From: Lachnospiraceae bacterium
Lineage (GTDB): Bacteria; Bacillota_A; Clostridia; Lachnospirales; Lachnospiraceae
DNA: 21,717 nt
Reading direction: 5' to 3'
Assembly: GCA_017613055.1 (NCBI GenBank)
Contig: JAGAES010000023.1
Coordinates: 1 to 21,717, forward strand
Positions 6,794-14,400 of this stretch are shown here, one piece after another. How positions within the stretch are numbered: position 1 is the first letter of the stretch; the number at the start of each line of letters is the position of its first letter. The position numbers and the translations under genes are program-made. Below the pieces are notes generated by a model that had not been told where the DNA came from, did not search any database, and saw only the letters and a program-made list of their open reading frames with translations.

Positions 6794-8053
6794 TCAAATG
6801 TTAACGATCTTCTCCCATACCCGGTAGGTGTTCGGATAGAACTGACCGAACCCGAGGTCCTTAATGGTAATCACTGCCGTCTCGCGGTCCAGACAGCGGA
6901 TTCCGATTGAAACACGCGTTGTCTTGTTCTCGCGTCCGTGCAGGTTCTTCAGATTCACCACGACATGCTGGGAATCCTTCTTAACGGTATGATAAATCGT
7001 AAAGTATACTTCTTCGGTGTCATCCAGAATTCCGACCGTCTTCGCATTTACCTCGCTCCAGCGCGTACCTGCGCGAACCATCGGATAATCGGCAATCTGA
7101 TTGTCCTTGAACATCCGGATGGCAATCGTGGAACGAATCATGTCCTCGGTCAGGAACAGAAAGTCCTGCATCTCCTCGGCATGCTCATAAAGCCCGAAAT
7201 ATGCGGCTCCCTTCGCGTACAGGTTCATGCCCTTGAACACGCGGCGTCCGGCACAGAGCGATTTCAGCACGTCATCGGACCAGTTTCCTTCAAAGCCCTT
7301 GCCGGTCACGTAAATCGTGGACAGAATCTGGCGGTACAGCATCTTATCGGTGATGGTGCGGAAACAGTATGCGAGCTGGTTGTCCGGCATCGTCTCGAGC
7401 ATGTTCTGATCAAGAAGGCTCGAAAGATCGGTAATCTGCGCCGTAACGGTAATCGGTGCAACCTTCTTCGCGGTGGAGAGCTGCGTGTAGCTCAGCCCGT
7501 TCTCGTTATAATCGAACAGGCCGATATCATTGACCCAGAGTTCCTTCTTCTGGCATACCGCGTAGAACATGAAGTTCTGCAGATGGCTCCGCACGCGGAT
7601 GCTTTCCTTGCGGATTCCGGTCGTTTCCATCGCCTCGGCGACAATCTGCATGACTTTGTCGCTCGGGTCGCGCATCGAGATGACAACGCATTCCACATTA
7701 TCGAGGGAATACTTCTGGCGGAGCACGGCCATAATCTTACGGAAGAACCGCTCTAACAGGTTAAACGGCGTATACTCGGCCTCGTTGATGAAGACCGATT
7801 CATCCCGTTCCGCTTTTCCGAGCAGGTCATCGATGAAAAAGCCCGCATTCCGGTTCTTGCAGCGCACGGCTTCCTCGCCGAACAGCCAGTCCCCGCTGTC
7901 ATTCCGCACGCACAAAACGGTCGGAATCAGGAACTGTCCGCTGGCAGACGAAACGCTGACGGATTCCGGCTCTTCCCCGTCACGGCTGACCGCAATCTGT
8001 GTGGTTTCCGGCGACAGGTCAAATCCTACGACAATCGGCTTTCCTTCCGGCAT
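6794..8053 (-). CDS. Actin/Hsp70-fold ATPase-like protein (DUF5716-like)
   Basis: The protein has 419 residues and is probably cytoplasmic. The order of motifs fits the actin/Hsp70/sugar kinase fold. Phosphate-1 is VVGFDLSPETT (8-18, Asp12). IPTVLC (43-48) and LFGEEAV (57-63) match the DnaK segments that follow. ECVVISMRDPSD (121-132) sits at the AVITVPAYF position. DIGLFDYNENG (176-186) sits at the phosphate-2 position. IYVTGKGFEGNW (247-258) is at the adenosine position, and KGMNLYAKGAAYFG (274-287) resembles the DnaK segment ending GAA. Residues about 300-419 are beta-rich and unrelated to the DnaK substrate domain as far as I can see. The phosphate-2 loop lacks the usual DxGGGT, so ATP hydrolysis may be weak or altered. 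An AGGAGGAG site precedes the ATG, and the gap from the upstream gene is 24 bases. I believe this is the family called DUF5716. The function is unknown. Confidence 0.82.
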   Translation of the reverse strand: MPEGKPIVVGFDLSPETTQIAVSRDGEEPESVSVSSASGQFLIPTVLCVRNDSGDWLFGEEAVRCKNRNAGFFIDDLLGKAERDESVFINEAEYTPFNLLERFFRKIMAVLRQKYSLDNVECVVISMRDPSDKVMQIVAEAMETTGIRKESIRVRSHLQNFMFYAVCQKKELWVNDIGLFDYNENGLSYTQLSTAKKVAPITVTAQITDLSSLLDQNMLETMPDNQLAYCFRTITDKMLYRQILSTIYVTGKGFEGNWSDDVLKSLCAGRRVFKGMNLYAKGAAYFGLYEHAEEMQDFLFLTEDMIRSTIAIRMFKDNQIADYPMVRAGTRWSEVNAKTVGILDDTEEVYFTIYHTVKKDSQHVVVNLKNLHGRENKTTRVSIGIRCLDRETAVITIKDLGFGQFYPNTYRVWEKIVNI

Positions 8054-8077
8054 AGCAGATTCTCCTCCTAATACTGA

Positions 8078-11000
8078 TTAATCCATAATCTCATGGAACA
8101 ATTGCGAAATCGCAAATTCATCCTTGATGTAGCGGTCCAGAAGCTCAAGCGCCTTCTCGCGGTCACCCTCCTTCTCGGAAGCGATGATGCGGTTAATCTG
8201 CGCAAAACGGCTTGTGGACTCGTTGCTCTTTTCGAGCGCCCCGTACAGGGTTGTCTTGTCGGAGATCACGCTCTCCTCAGCAGACTCATCCGAGATGACG
8301 TACTCAATCGTCTCTCCGTAGAAAAGCACCAGTTCCTTTACGAAGATACCGTAACAGATGTCGCGCATCGGAACGTCCCGCTGCTGGCGCTTGCCGGCCA
8401 CACGGTACGAATAGTGAAGCGTCACGCGGTGCTTCGGATTCGTGCGGTATTCGATGAGACGCTTATCCTCAAGGCTCTCGGGAAGCGGGAAATACTTGCT
8501 GAGCCGCAGGAATTCCGGAAGCACTTTGCCGCGCGATTCCATCCTTGTCAGCCAGTACTCCGCGAAGTCGCGGTCCTCGGTCGAGAGATCTTCGGCTTCG
8601 GAACAGAGCTTTAAAAGAGCCAGGATACAGATATCGTATTCATCCAGGTTCGTGTCCTTTTTCATGATAGCGACCGTCTCCTCGGAGATCGGCGTATCGG
8701 AAATCAGATACTTATAGGCCACGTAAGTCATATAGGCCTTGCACAGCTGGCGGTTTCCGAGCGGATTGTAATACTTGCGGAACACCGCGTCTCCGTACGG
8801 CAGGTATGCTTCCGTGAAAAGAATCTGCGCCAGCAGACGCTCATCCATCTTCGCGGTATCAATCTGCCGGTCGGTCGCCTCCTGCCACAGGTTGAACATA
8901 TCAACGGTACGGCCCTGATAGTTTTCAAGAAGCGTCACAAAGAACTTCGGATTCCGTCTTCCCTGAAGGAAGATGTAATACATCATATCCGTCATGAAAA
9001 CGGCGTTCTCCGTCAGAAGGTCCTTGGGAATCTCCGCGCAGAAGCGTTCCAGATAACGGATGTCCACCGAGCGGTAACCGTATGCCTGCAGAAGCTCCAG
9101 GGCTTTACGGAACGAGTTTCGGTTGATCAGCATGCCGATCATCTTTCCGCGCTGCTTCTCGGGCACGAGCGCCCAGTTTACGGAATTGAACATCGAATCC
9201 AGACGGGAATCCTCGAGGCTGTCGTAAAAATGCAGAATCAAAGCACGGTTCAGCTCATCGGCGAACACGGCCCGAAGCCCCGGAATCCGGGATGCCTTCT
9301 TACGAAGTTCGACGGAATGGGCGTCCGTCTTCTTCTCCTTCAAAGCCTTCTCGGCGAGGAAGAGAAGAATCTTATCGCTTCCCGGATTGCGCTGGTACGC
9401 TTCCTGGAAGCAGTCCTCCGCGTGCATCAGTTTCACATCCTCATACGGGATACCGTGGAGGTAGCGGTTGTATTTCTCGTCCATGAGCGCAATCGTCGCG
9501 TGTTCGGTGTAGATATCCACCTGTGCAACGCCGCCGACGAACGGAACAATCACTTCCTGCTCAAACTCGCGGTGCGCAACACAGACATAGCGGATACCGG
9601 GCGCGCTGCAGCGGATCTCATGGCGGAACGCGATGCCCTCAAGCCCGTTTAGGAACTCGCCGCGGACCTGCTCGTCGTTCATGCACTCGTTATAGAGAAT
9701 CGTTAAGAACGGGTCGTTTTTCTGCTCCCGCATCTCATTGATTGCATATTCGTAAATCTTGTTCCGGTAGCTCTCGTACGCTTCCTTGTTGCTGTCCTTA
9801 TGCGTCACGATGTTCGCGTAAAGATACGAAAGGCGCCGGTCATGAAGCTTGCTGTTATAGGCAAAATATGTCAGAACGGCGGGTTCGAGCACTTCGTCGA
9901 CATCGCTGCTTTTCGTGTACATATAGTACTCGTAAAGCTCGGAGATACGCAGCTGCTCCTCTACGCCCTTCCGGTACCAGACGGCATATACGGGATCCTT
10001 CTTCTTCGCGCGGATCAGCATCTGGCAAAGCGCGGAAAGCGCTTCCTTCAGCTGGAACCGGCGGTAGATCCATGTCAGAACAAGATAGTAGATATCCTTG
10101 TACTCGCGGAAGCGTTCCGCAAGATACGAAAACTGCAAGGCCGCCTCGCGCTCCAGATAATTATGCCTTACGGCAAATACCATAGTCTGTACTTCGAACA
10201 TTCCCGGCTCGTGTAAAAGCGTCGGCTCCGCATTCAGAAGTGCGGCCGCTTCGGCGAACAGAATCGGCGAACGGTTTCCGTCGTCGTACATACCGCGGAG
10301 TTCGTCGAGTTTCAGCCGGCGGTTCTTCGCGTACCGGGGATCCAGTTCGAGAAGAAGCATTGCCGGAACGAATCTTCCGTCCTCTTCGCTGCAGAGCACA
10401 TAGAGGTTCTCCATCAGCGTTCCCTTGCGGGACGGATCGTGCTCCGCCTGCAGGTAAAGGAATGCCGCTTTCGTAATCGTTCCGCCTTCGTTCCATTCTT
10501 CGTCCGACAGCGCGCGGAGTTTCGCTCCCGCGGCACTCTCACGGCCCGCCAGGCGGTCCAGATGCACGCGGTACAGGCGCATTCCCACTGAGGGTTCCAC
10601 GCCCTCCGAAGAGAGCTTCTCAAGAAGGCTTTCCGCCTCCGCCACATATCGTCCGACCGAAATCTGATTCATGCGGAACGAAAGGAAGTTTTCATATAAA
10701 CGTCCGAACGTTTCTCTGCGCTCATGCCGCCGGATCATCGCCTCCGGATTCGGGATCGGCTTATCGCAGGAAACGGTAACATCCAGTTTCTGGTTCTGCG
10801 CTTCGATGGAAATCGTCGCGGTACTGCTTCCGTATCCGATTTTCTCCGCGATAAATGAGAACGAGATATCGCAGCGGTTCTCACGGAAGCTTTCCATCGA
10901 AATCTGCTCGCGGTCCACAACAAGGAACTCTGCCGAGGAGGTCACGCGGGCGTTGACATAGCCCCAGTTGCTCTTCGTGAGGTATACTCTGCCGGTAACC

Positions 11001-11623
11001 CTGGAGCCGGTAATCGTAAACTCCATGTGGTCCGTGTCCGTCTGGAGCGTGACGCCCATCTTCTTGCCCGTGGCAACAAGGAATTCCTCCATCGCGCGGT
11101 CGCTTGCGTGGCTCTTTCTGAGGAATTCGAGAAGAAATACATTCTGCGGTTCATAGTACTGAAGAAACGGCAGAAACGCCGGATCATTGAAGAGACGGAG
11201 CGCCTCATCCCAGTGATATCTCGCAAGCGAAACAAACCGGCTCATATCGGCTATGGTTCCCTCGGAGGAAATCAGGGCGGGCTCACTGACCGTAATCTTG
11301 TAAGGAAGCGAGATTTCACCGCAATCCGTAATGAACGTAATCTCTCCGGAGATGTCTTCACGGTTCGTGATATACTCTCCGCGGATTACATACTCGACGG
11401 TATTGTTCACGCCGACGAACTGCGGCGTGGTGATTTCCATAATACGGTTATCCGAGCAGACGATACCCTTCATGGAAACGCCGGTTGAATTCGTGATTCC
11501 GATTCTTCCGGTCTGCCTCCTCCACATCTCCGCCGAAAGAACGAGCTTCTCTTTGGACAGAATGATTCTGGGAAGTTCGTACTCAATAATCCCGCGGGAA
11601 ATCTTGCCGATCTTCTCCTTCAT
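8078..11623 (-). CDS. Large beta-sandwich plus helical-repeat protein (DUF5717-like)
   Basis: The protein has 1181 residues. The frame extends to 11695, but the ATG at 11621-11623 has AAGGAGGG five bases upstream, and the longer frame would begin inside the promoter region. There is no signal peptide or membrane helix, so it is probably cytoplasmic. Residues about 8-110 and 185-285 are rich in alternating hydrophobic strands and look like two immunoglobulin-like sandwiches, separated by a short helical part. About 300-1040 is almost wholly helical, with repeated pairs such as the stretch starting IYYLVLTWIYRRFQLKEALS, consistent with TPR-like solenoid repeats. About 1050-1110 returns to strands, and the end is helical. 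I recognise no catalytic motif. It is first in the operon with the ATPase-like and TPR-like genes, so a scaffold for that complex is plausible. I believe the family is DUF5717; its function is unknown. Confidence 0.85.
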   Translation of the reverse strand: MKEKIGKISRGIIEYELPRIILSKEKLVLSAEMWRRQTGRIGITNSTGVSMKGIVCSDNRIMEITTPQFVGVNNTVEYVIRGEYITNREDISGEITFITDCGEISLPYKITVSEPALISSEGTIADMSRFVSLARYHWDEALRLFNDPAFLPFLQYYEPQNVFLLEFLRKSHASDRAMEEFLVATGKKMGVTLQTDTDHMEFTITGSRVTGRVYLTKSNWGYVNARVTSSAEFLVVDREQISMESFRENRCDISFSFIAEKIGYGSSTATISIEAQNQKLDVTVSCDKPIPNPEAMIRRHERRETFGRLYENFLSFRMNQISVGRYVAEAESLLEKLSSEGVEPSVGMRLYRVHLDRLAGRESAAGAKLRALSDEEWNEGGTITKAAFLYLQAEHDPSRKGTLMENLYVLCSEEDGRFVPAMLLLELDPRYAKNRRLKLDELRGMYDDGNRSPILFAEAAALLNAEPTLLHEPGMFEVQTMVFAVRHNYLEREAALQFSYLAERFREYKDIYYLVLTWIYRRFQLKEALSALCQMLIRAKKKDPVYAVWYRKGVEEQLRISELYEYYMYTKSSDVDEVLEPAVLTYFAYNSKLHDRRLSYLYANIVTHKDSNKEAYESYRNKIYEYAINEMREQKNDPFLTILYNECMNDEQVRGEFLNGLEGIAFRHEIRCSAPGIRYVCVAHREFEQEVIVPFVGGVAQVDIYTEHATIALMDEKYNRYLHGIPYEDVKLMHAEDCFQEAYQRNPGSDKILLFLAEKALKEKKTDAHSVELRKKASRIPGLRAVFADELNRALILHFYDSLEDSRLDSMFNSVNWALVPEKQRGKMIGMLINRNSFRKALELLQAYGYRSVDIRYLERFCAEIPKDLLTENAVFMTDMMYYIFLQGRRNPKFFVTLLENYQGRTVDMFNLWQEATDRQIDTAKMDERLLAQILFTEAYLPYGDAVFRKYYNPLGNRQLCKAYMTYVAYKYLISDTPISEETVAIMKKDTNLDEYDICILALLKLCSEAEDLSTEDRDFAEYWLTRMESRGKVLPEFLRLSKYFPLPESLEDKRLIEYRTNPKHRVTLHYSYRVAGKRQQRDVPMRDICYGIFVKELVLFYGETIEYVISDESAEESVISDKTTLYGALEKSNESTSRFAQINRIIASEKEGDREKALELLDRYIKDEFAISQLFHEIMD

Positions 11624-11628
11624 GAGAG

Positions 11629-11636
11629 CCCTCCTT
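11629..11636 (-). promoter_or_regulatory. Ribosome binding site that sets the start of the 1181-residue protein
   Basis: AAGGAGGG on the minus strand sits five bases before the ATG at 11623. The only earlier in-frame start, at 11695, would lie upstream of the likely transcription start near 11677 and so cannot be used from this promoter. Confidence 0.8.
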
Positions 11637-11683
11637 CTTTCGGATTTCGGATGCGGTATCAAAGGATATACGCATACACAGTT

Positions 11684-11712
11684 ATTGTAGCACAAAGCGT
11701 CTCATTTGTCAC
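11684..11712 (-). promoter_or_regulatory. Sigma-A promoter of the three-gene operon
   Basis: On the minus strand a GTGACA -35 (11707-11712) and a TACAAT -10 (11684-11689) are separated by exactly 17 bases. Each hexamer matches consensus at five of six positions. Transcription would start near 11677, giving a leader of about 55 bases. The -35 begins one base after the T run of the rplT terminator. Confidence 0.8.
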
Positions 11713-11713
11713 G

Positions 11714-11754
11714 AAAAAAAGGCAGCCCCGCCGATTCTTCATCGGAAGGCTGCC
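11714..11754 (-). terminator. Strong terminator after rplT
   Basis: On the minus strand, stem GGCAGCC (11748-11754) pairs with GGCTGCC (11721-11727). An inner CCGAT/ATCGG pairing and a run of seven Ts (11714-11720) complete the terminator. It lies 25 bases after the rplT stop and ends the infC-rpmI-rplT transcript. Confidence 0.92.
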
Positions 11755-11778
11755 GTGGTGTTTCAATAAGGGCAATTC

Positions 11779-12135
11779 TTATGCCAGTTTTGCCTTTGCG
11801 GTATCGCAAAGCTTGGTGAATCCCTCTGCGTCATTGATGGCCATCTCGGAGAGCATCTTGCGGTTGATCGTAACATCCGCAAGCTTCAAGCCGTACATGA
11901 ACTTGCTGTAGGAAAGGCCGTTCATTCTGCATGCTGCATTGATACGGGCAATCCAAAGGACACGCATCTCTCTCTTTCTCTGCTTACGTCCGGCAAACGC
12001 GGAGGTAAGGGCACGCATTACCGACTGCTTCGCGATACGATACTGCTTGGAACGCGCTCCGCGGTAACCCTTTGCCAGCTTCAATACTCTGTTATGTTTC
12101 TTCTTGGCGTTTAAGCCGCCTTTAATTCTTGCCAT
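11779..12135 (-). CDS. rplT: 50S ribosomal protein L20
   Basis: The protein has 118 residues, the standard length for bacterial L20, and matches the family throughout. It has the basic N-terminus [20 protein letters not shown], a [20 protein letters not shown] stretch and the RRKQRK-type helix (here [20 protein letters not shown]). L20 binds 23S rRNA early in large-subunit assembly. In Bacillota it also binds the leader of its own operon and reduces expression. The leader upstream of infC here has the matching terminator/antiterminator layout. An AAGGAGGAC site lies before the ATG. It is the last gene of infC-rpmI-rplT, 24 bases after rpmI, and is followed by a strong terminator. Confidence 0.99.
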   Translation of the reverse strand: MARIKGGLNAKKKHNRVLKLAKGYRGARSKQYRIAKQSVMRALTSAFAGRKQRKREMRVLWIARINAACRMNGLSYSKFMYGLKLADVTINRKMLSEMAINDAEGFTKLCDTAKAKLA

Positions 12136-12159
12136 GATATTCGTCCTCCTTCGACCGTC

Positions 12160-12357
12160 TTACAGATAGGGTAAGATTTTCTTCATATTTCTTTCGCTGG
12201 CATGATCAACCGTAGTCGCATGTCGCAGATTTCTCTTCATCTTGGTAGACTTCTTGGTAAGAATGTGCTGCTTTCCGGCCTTCATTCTCTTCAGCTTGCC
12301 GGTTCCCGTTTTCGTAAACCGCTTTGCAGCAGAGCTGTTTGATTTCATCTTAGGCAT
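12160..12357 (-). CDS. rpmI: 50S ribosomal protein L35
   Basis: The protein has 65 residues and matches L35 throughout: the [20 protein letters not shown] opening, a [20 protein letters not shown] core and a C-terminal LPYL ending. It is a small basic protein of the large ribosomal subunit. The start ATG is preceded by AAGGAGGACA. It sits between infC (36 bases upstream) and rplT (24 bases downstream), the near-universal order in bacteria, and should be controlled with them by the L20-responsive leader. Confidence 0.99.
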   Translation of the reverse strand: MPKMKSNSSAAKRFTKTGTGKLKRMKAGKQHILTKKSTKMKRNLRHATTVDHASERNMKKILPYL

Positions 12358-12393
12358 AATAATGTCCTCCTTAATAAAACTTCTTTCTGTCTG

Positions 12394-12900
12394 TTATTTT
12401 CTTTCCGCCAGGATGACGACCAGATTACGGCCTTCCATCTTGGGTGGTTTGTCGATTGTCGCAACATCCTCAAGCTTCTGGCAGAAGGAAAGAACGATAT
12501 CCATGCCGGCCTGCTGATGTGCCATCTCCCGTCCGCGGAAACGAAGTTCCACCTTAACTTTATTCCCTTTCGCAATGAATTTACGAGCCTGACCCGCCTT
12601 CGTATTCATATCATTGTCGGCAATGCCGGGGGTAAGCTGAATCTCCTTAATTTCCGTGGTCTTCTGTTTCTTGCGGTTTTCTTTCTCCTTGCGAAGCTGT
12701 TCGTAGCGGAATTTGCTGTAATCGATAATTCTGCATACCGGCGGCTCTGCGTTCGGAGCAATCTTAACCAGATCCAGATTCGCCTCCTGGGCGATCTTCT
12801 GTGCGTCCTTGCTCGGCATCACGCCAAGCTGTTCCCCATGCTCACCGATCAGACGGATTTCCTTATCTCTGATCTGCTCGTTAATCATGTAATCGCTGAT
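12394..12900 (-). CDS. infC: Translation initiation factor IF-3, probable AUC start
   Basis: The protein has 168 residues if it starts at the ATC at 12898-12900, or 164 from the ATG at 12886-12888. The IF-3 match is clear: an MINEQIRDKEIRLIGEHGEQ-type N-domain, SKFRYEQLRKEKENRKKQK in the linker, and a C-domain with FIAKGNKVKVELRFRGREM. IF-3 binds the 30S subunit, keeps it apart from 50S and rejects non-standard start codons. The ribosome site GGAGGAGGTG (12908-12917) is seven bases from the ATC but 19 from the ATG. The extra residues (I/M)-S-D-Y before MINE resemble the Bacillus IF-3 N-terminus, which begins from AUU. A rare start codon allows IF-3 to repress its own translation. It is first in the infC-rpmI-rplT operon. 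Confidence 0.95.
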   Translation of the reverse strand: MSDYMINEQIRDKEIRLIGEHGEQLGVMPSKDAQKIAQEANLDLVKIAPNAEPPVCRIIDYSKFRYEQLRKEKENRKKQKTTEIKEIQLTPGIADNDMNTKAGQARKFIAKGNKVKVELRFRGREMAHQQAGMDIVLSFCQKLEDVATIDKPPKMEGRNLVVILAERK

Positions 12901-12907
12901 AAAACAA

Positions 12908-12917
12908 CACCTCCTCC
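12908..12917 (-). promoter_or_regulatory. infC ribosome binding site indicating a non-AUG start
   Basis: GGAGGAGGTG on the minus strand is a near-perfect anti-16S match. Its spacing is seven bases to ATC at 12898-12900 and 19 to the first ATG, so the ATC is strongly preferred as the initiation codon. Confidence 0.75.
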
Positions 12918-12937
12918 AGGGAATACGTACACTTTCT

Positions 12938-12968
12938 CAAAAAGAAAAAGCGGATATAAGTATCCGCT
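12938..12968 (-). terminator. Conditional terminator in the infC leader
   Basis: This is the terminator half of the leader switch: an eight-base perfect stem with a four-base CTTA loop followed by a T-rich tract. It ends about 20 bases before the infC ribosome binding site, so termination would block the whole ribosomal operon. Confidence 0.85.
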
Positions 12969-13078
12969 CTCATAAATCATCCTTTTCGTCGAAAAAGGAT
13001 AAAATATAGGGACCTCTTCGCGCAATTGCTTGAGGTGAGAGCGGTTACTCTGCTTCGGCTGTAACAATACAGCATAAT
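12938..13078 (-). ncRNA. L20-type attenuator leader of infC-rpmI-rplT
   Basis: Between the promoter and infC the minus strand forms a perfect eight-base hairpin, AGCGGATA (12961-12968) with TATCCGCT (12949-12956). Its loop is four bases, and TTTTTCTTTTT follows, making a complete rho-independent terminator inside the leader. An upstream CCGCTCTCA (13036-13044) is exactly complementary over nine bases to TGAGAGCGG (12964-12972), which covers five bases of the terminator's 5' arm. The two pairings exclude each other, so this is a terminator/antiterminator switch. In Bacillota the equivalent leader is controlled by L20, which is encoded in this operon. Assignment to the L20 leader family is by position and mechanism, not by covariance search. 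Confidence 0.82.
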
Positions 13079-13080
13079 GG

Positions 13081-13109
13081 ATAATAGCATCTCCCGGGAC
13101 AAATGTCAA
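13081..13109 (-). promoter_or_regulatory. Sigma-A promoter of infC-rpmI-rplT
   Basis: On the minus strand a perfect TTGACA -35 (13104-13109) and a TATTAT -10 (13081-13086) have exactly 17 bases between them. The transcription start would be near 13074, giving a leader of about 175 bases. The -35 begins one base beyond the stop codon of the YD-repeat gene. Confidence 0.9.
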
Positions 13110-13110
13110 C

Positions 13111-14400
13111 TCATTTTTTCGGAATTCTTGCCTCTTTCTTATCGTATTCTATCTGCTCGTCTTCCGTCAGAAGCTCTTTCGGGACAACGAACGGCGCATA
13201 CTCATATTCGGTGATATACAGTTCTTCCTTAGACCCGTATCTGAAACGAAGCGTTTCCTTCAGTTTGTTTCCGTATTCGTCGAACTCGTTCTCCGTAAGG
13301 GAACTGAGTTCCCCGTCCTCATAGACTTCCTCGCGGGTCATATTCCCGTCATCGTCGAACTGTTTCTTTACAAGGTTCGCGTAGCTGCCGTCCGTCTCGG
13401 CTTCATAGATTTCAATATCCCTGCCGTATGCGTCATAGGTCCACACCTTCGTAGCGCTGACGGAACCGTCGGAACTGTATGAGATTTCCTTCGTGATTCT
13501 TCCTGCAGTGTCATACTCCATCGCTGTCACAAGATACTTCGAGCCGTCATGGCGGAACAGATTGATCTGATAAGGTTCGCCCGCCGCATTGTAAAGGAGC
13601 TCACGGTCCTTTTCCCCGTTCCAGTACTCCGTCTTTACGGACTCGCCGTTCTCGAAATAGCGGTATTCGTTATATGTGGACATTGAGTTGCTGTCATCCT
13701 GCCACGATTCGCTTAACAGGAATCCGTTAACATAGTCCCACTCCTCGAGCGAAAGGCGGATTTCCCCTCCCGGATAATCCATATCGCCGAAACCGTCCTC
13801 ATCCGTATCGTACGAAACGCATTCAAAGGTCTCTTTCCGGATCAGCTCGCCGAACGCGCTGTATTGATTGTCATAACGGGTATGAATCGTTTTTTCGTAG
13901 ATATCCTTATAATTCCCGTGCCCGTCGTACTCGTAACGGGTCTTGCTTTCATATGCGCTTCCGTCCGGGGACGTTCTGGTTTCCTTACACACAGTCATCC
14001 TGCGGTTCGCATCATACTGTTTCTCTGTGATTTCCGTATAGTTGGTCACGAATTTGAGCTCGGAGTATACGCAGTTCCCGGCTTCGTCATACTGTTTCGT
14101 GAATTCCGAAGACTTTCCCGATTCCGTGTATTCCGTTCGTTTCGTCTCCTGCCAGATTTTCACATATCCTTCGGGAATTTCCTCCGAAGGCTCCTCGGTC
14201 GGCGTCGGTTCCGAGACGGTTTCCGTCACAGTAGGCGTATCCTCAGTCTTTTTCTTATCCGCTACGGGTCCTTTCTTACGAAAGATTCCCGCCAAAAGGA
14301 GAATCTCCGCCGCTAACGCCGCGACGCAGAGAATCCCTATAACCGTAATGATTGTTCTTCCGGAAAGTCCCCCGGCTTTCCCCGGTTTCTTACTGCTCAT
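13111..14400 (-). CDS. Membrane-anchored YD-repeat protein
   Basis: The protein has 429 residues. A short basic N-terminus and one membrane helix (about 16-39), followed by RKK, suggest an N-in anchor with the rest outside the cell. Residues 52-76 are rich in Thr, Pro, Ser and Glu, like a wall-spanning linker. The remainder contains degenerate YD/RHS-type repeats: YDEAGN (104-109), YDANRR (129-134), YDGHGN, YNAAGEP (270-276), YDTAGR (296-301), YDAYGR (322-327), FDDDGN (348-353) and FDEYGN (383-388). DTDEDGFGD (198-206) looks like a calcium-binding loop. There is no RHS hyperconserved core and no toxin tail, so this is not a classical RHS toxin. YD repeats often bind carbohydrate. It overlaps the upstream GH13 gene by 11 bases, suggesting coupled expression. 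I do not know its function. Confidence 0.85.
   Translation of the reverse strand: MSSKKPGKAGGLSGRTIITVIGILCVAALAAEILLLAGIFRKKGPVADKKKTEDTPTVTETVSEPTPTEEPSEEIPEGYVKIWQETKRTEYTESGKSSEFTKQYDEAGNCVYSELKFVTNYTEITEKQYDANRRMTVCKETRTSPDGSAYESKTRYEYDGHGNYKDIYEKTIHTRYDNQYSAFGELIRKETFECVSYDTDEDGFGDMDYPGGEIRLSLEEWDYVNGFLLSESWQDDSNSMSTYNEYRYFENGESVKTEYWNGEKDRELLYNAAGEPYQINLFRHDGSKYLVTAMEYDTAGRITKEISYSSDGSVSATKVWTYDAYGRDIEIYEAETDGSYANLVKKQFDDDGNMTREEVYEDGELSSLTENEFDEYGNKLKETLRFRYGSKEELYITEYEYAPFVVPKELLTEDEQIEYDKKEARIPKK

Noticed and set aside
6938..7756. Plus-strand open frame of 272 codons inside the actin-like gene
   Set aside because: Antisense shadow. The minus-strand frame carries ordered actin-fold motifs and a ribosome site.
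5907..11623. Classical DnaK-DnaJ-GrpE chaperone operon
   Set aside because: The ATPase-like protein lacks the DnaK substrate domain and DxGGGT loop, and neither partner has a J-domain HPD motif or a GrpE-like coiled coil.
11624..11695. Longer start for the 1181-residue protein
   Set aside because: The extra 24 codons overlap the promoter and begin upstream of the likely transcript start, whereas the ATG at 11623 has a strong ribosome site.
13111..14400. RHS-type toxin
   Set aside because: Repeats are degenerate and few. There is no hyperconserved RHS core, no variable toxin tail and no immunity gene beside it.
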